NCBI GenBank assembly: GCA_003344405.1
Contig: NOWV01000010.1
Coordinates: forward strand, 744,001 to 808,000
DNA: 64,000 nucleotides
Origin: Trichoplax sp. H2
Taxonomy: Eukaryota; Placozoa; Uniplacotomia; Trichoplacea
Direction of reading: 5' to 3'
Numbering within the stretch: the first letter of the stretch is position 1; each line of letters starts with the position of its first letter. The notes beneath the pieces are model-generated. The model was given only the letters and a program-made list of their open reading frames with translations, searched no databases and was not told the DNA's origin. Both the position numbers and the translations under genes were made by a program. Shown here piece after piece: positions 63,401-64,000 of the stretch.

Positions 63401-64000
63401 TATCGCATAAAGAGAAAAAGTTTAAATCCATAACTATGAAAAATATTTAAGTTTATGTATATAGGTCTCTAGTATCAAGTCACACTAGTCTATGATAAAA
63501 TAAAAGAAAAATTTTACTGTTTTATTTATTGTTTACAGAAATACTTCTGATCTATTATCAATCGATATAGATATATATATATATATATCATGAAATTTAC
63601 TAGCTATTTATATATTTATAGAGATAATATGTAAAAATGCGTAGAGTACCAGTTTTAGCCTAAGTATATCGTTAAGAAATGAGAAAATTTTGCAGGGTGT
63701 GTGTACCTTGCACAGATGTGAATTAGAATTATAGTAATTTAGAAAACCTTCATTCTTTTACGGTAAACTAAATAAGGAAACGAATTGGTAATATTACCCT
63801 GATTTAGAATAGCATATTTCTTACCTCTTGTTACTAAATCCAGTTTTATTGTATCAAATTCCCATTCGTCGGCATTATCTAATAACATCTGTGAAATATC
63901 AACAATCAGTTTCTATATTGGTGGATATATGAATGTAACATATAAATAGATTATATCATACAAGAATCAATATGTGCCATAATTTAAAGCTAAATCATTA
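60406..64000 (-). CDS. PDE7A: PDE7-type 3',5'-cyclic nucleotide phosphodiesterase, catalytic part (5' end beyond right edge)
   Basis: Class I phosphodiesterase; PDE7 enzymes are cAMP-specific. Exons on the minus strand: 63888-63825, 62345-62250, 62067-61967, 61776-61701, 61601-61546, 61470-61379, 61262-61181, 61020-60861, 60776-60696 and 60545-60406; phases agree throughout, giving about 315 visible residues that end SEKN. Catalytic landmarks: [20 protein letters not shown] (first metal-binding histidines), [16 protein letters not shown] (HD pair), [29 protein letters not shown] (third-site aspartate region) and [18 protein letters not shown] (last metal aspartate). The [11 protein letters not shown] stretch and the final RPLF...W pattern fit PDE7 better than PDE4 or PDE8. 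All metal ligands seem present, so an active enzyme is expected. The first visible exon ([11 protein letters not shown]) is internal; the N-terminal regulatory part is outside. Intron 62346-63824 is long. Confidence 0.93.
63563..63588. repeat. AT-rich dinucleotide run (TA)n
   Basis: A TAGA/TATA run with about ten TA units in the first visible PDE7 intron. Confidence 0.8.

Noticed and set aside
1-64000. tRNA, rRNA and snRNA genes
   Set aside because: I looked for GGTTCGA-type B boxes and paired box C/D motifs and found no candidate with a matching fold. A covariance-model scan would be needed to exclude them.

Overview
This is AT-rich nuclear DNA from an animal. Genes are split by many short GT-AG introns. 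A laminin alpha gene and a MYC gene with both Myc boxes and a bHLH-zipper rule out bacteria, plants and fungi. Short introns, about 7 kb per gene and an early-branching style of MYC point most simply to a placozoan (Trichoplax/Hoilungia type). That is an inference from style and gene content, not proof.

I rebuilt nine protein-coding genes by following splice sites and family similarity. From left to right: a laminin alpha chain (minus, 3' part outside the window); an FBXO25/32 (atrogin-1) F-box protein (plus); the tRNA isopentenyltransferase TRIT1 (minus); MYC (plus); proteasome subunit beta-2 PSMB2 (minus); ARFGAP1 (plus); ARMC1 (minus); a mitochondrial fission regulator MTFR (plus); and a PDE7-type cyclic nucleotide phosphodiesterase (minus, 5' part outside the window). 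The strands alternate without exception, so each gap is either head-to-head (promoters) or tail-to-tail (3' ends).

The head-to-head gaps of PSMB2/ARFGAP1, ARMC1/MTFR and laminin/FBXO carry dense clusters of a GTAC-centred palindromic repeat (TACAGTACTGTA-like), some in tandem blocks of a few hundred bases and often beside CCAAT boxes. One more cluster lies at 34.1-34.8 kb, in the gap after MYC, next to a perfect E2F-type site. It may mark an unannotated promoter. MYC has the largest gene-free flanks in the window: about 12 kb upstream and 7 kb downstream.

The gene order is the most striking content. From memory of the human genome, ARMC1, MTFR1 and PDE7A are neighbours at 8q13 in this order and these relative orientations, MTFR2 and PDE7B are neighbours at 6q23, and TRIT1 lies next to MYCL at 1p34. 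The window therefore seems to keep very old animal microsynteny. ARMC1 and MTFR, which share one head-to-head promoter region, both act on mitochondria. I found no convincing RNA genes, CRISPR arrays or intact transposons.
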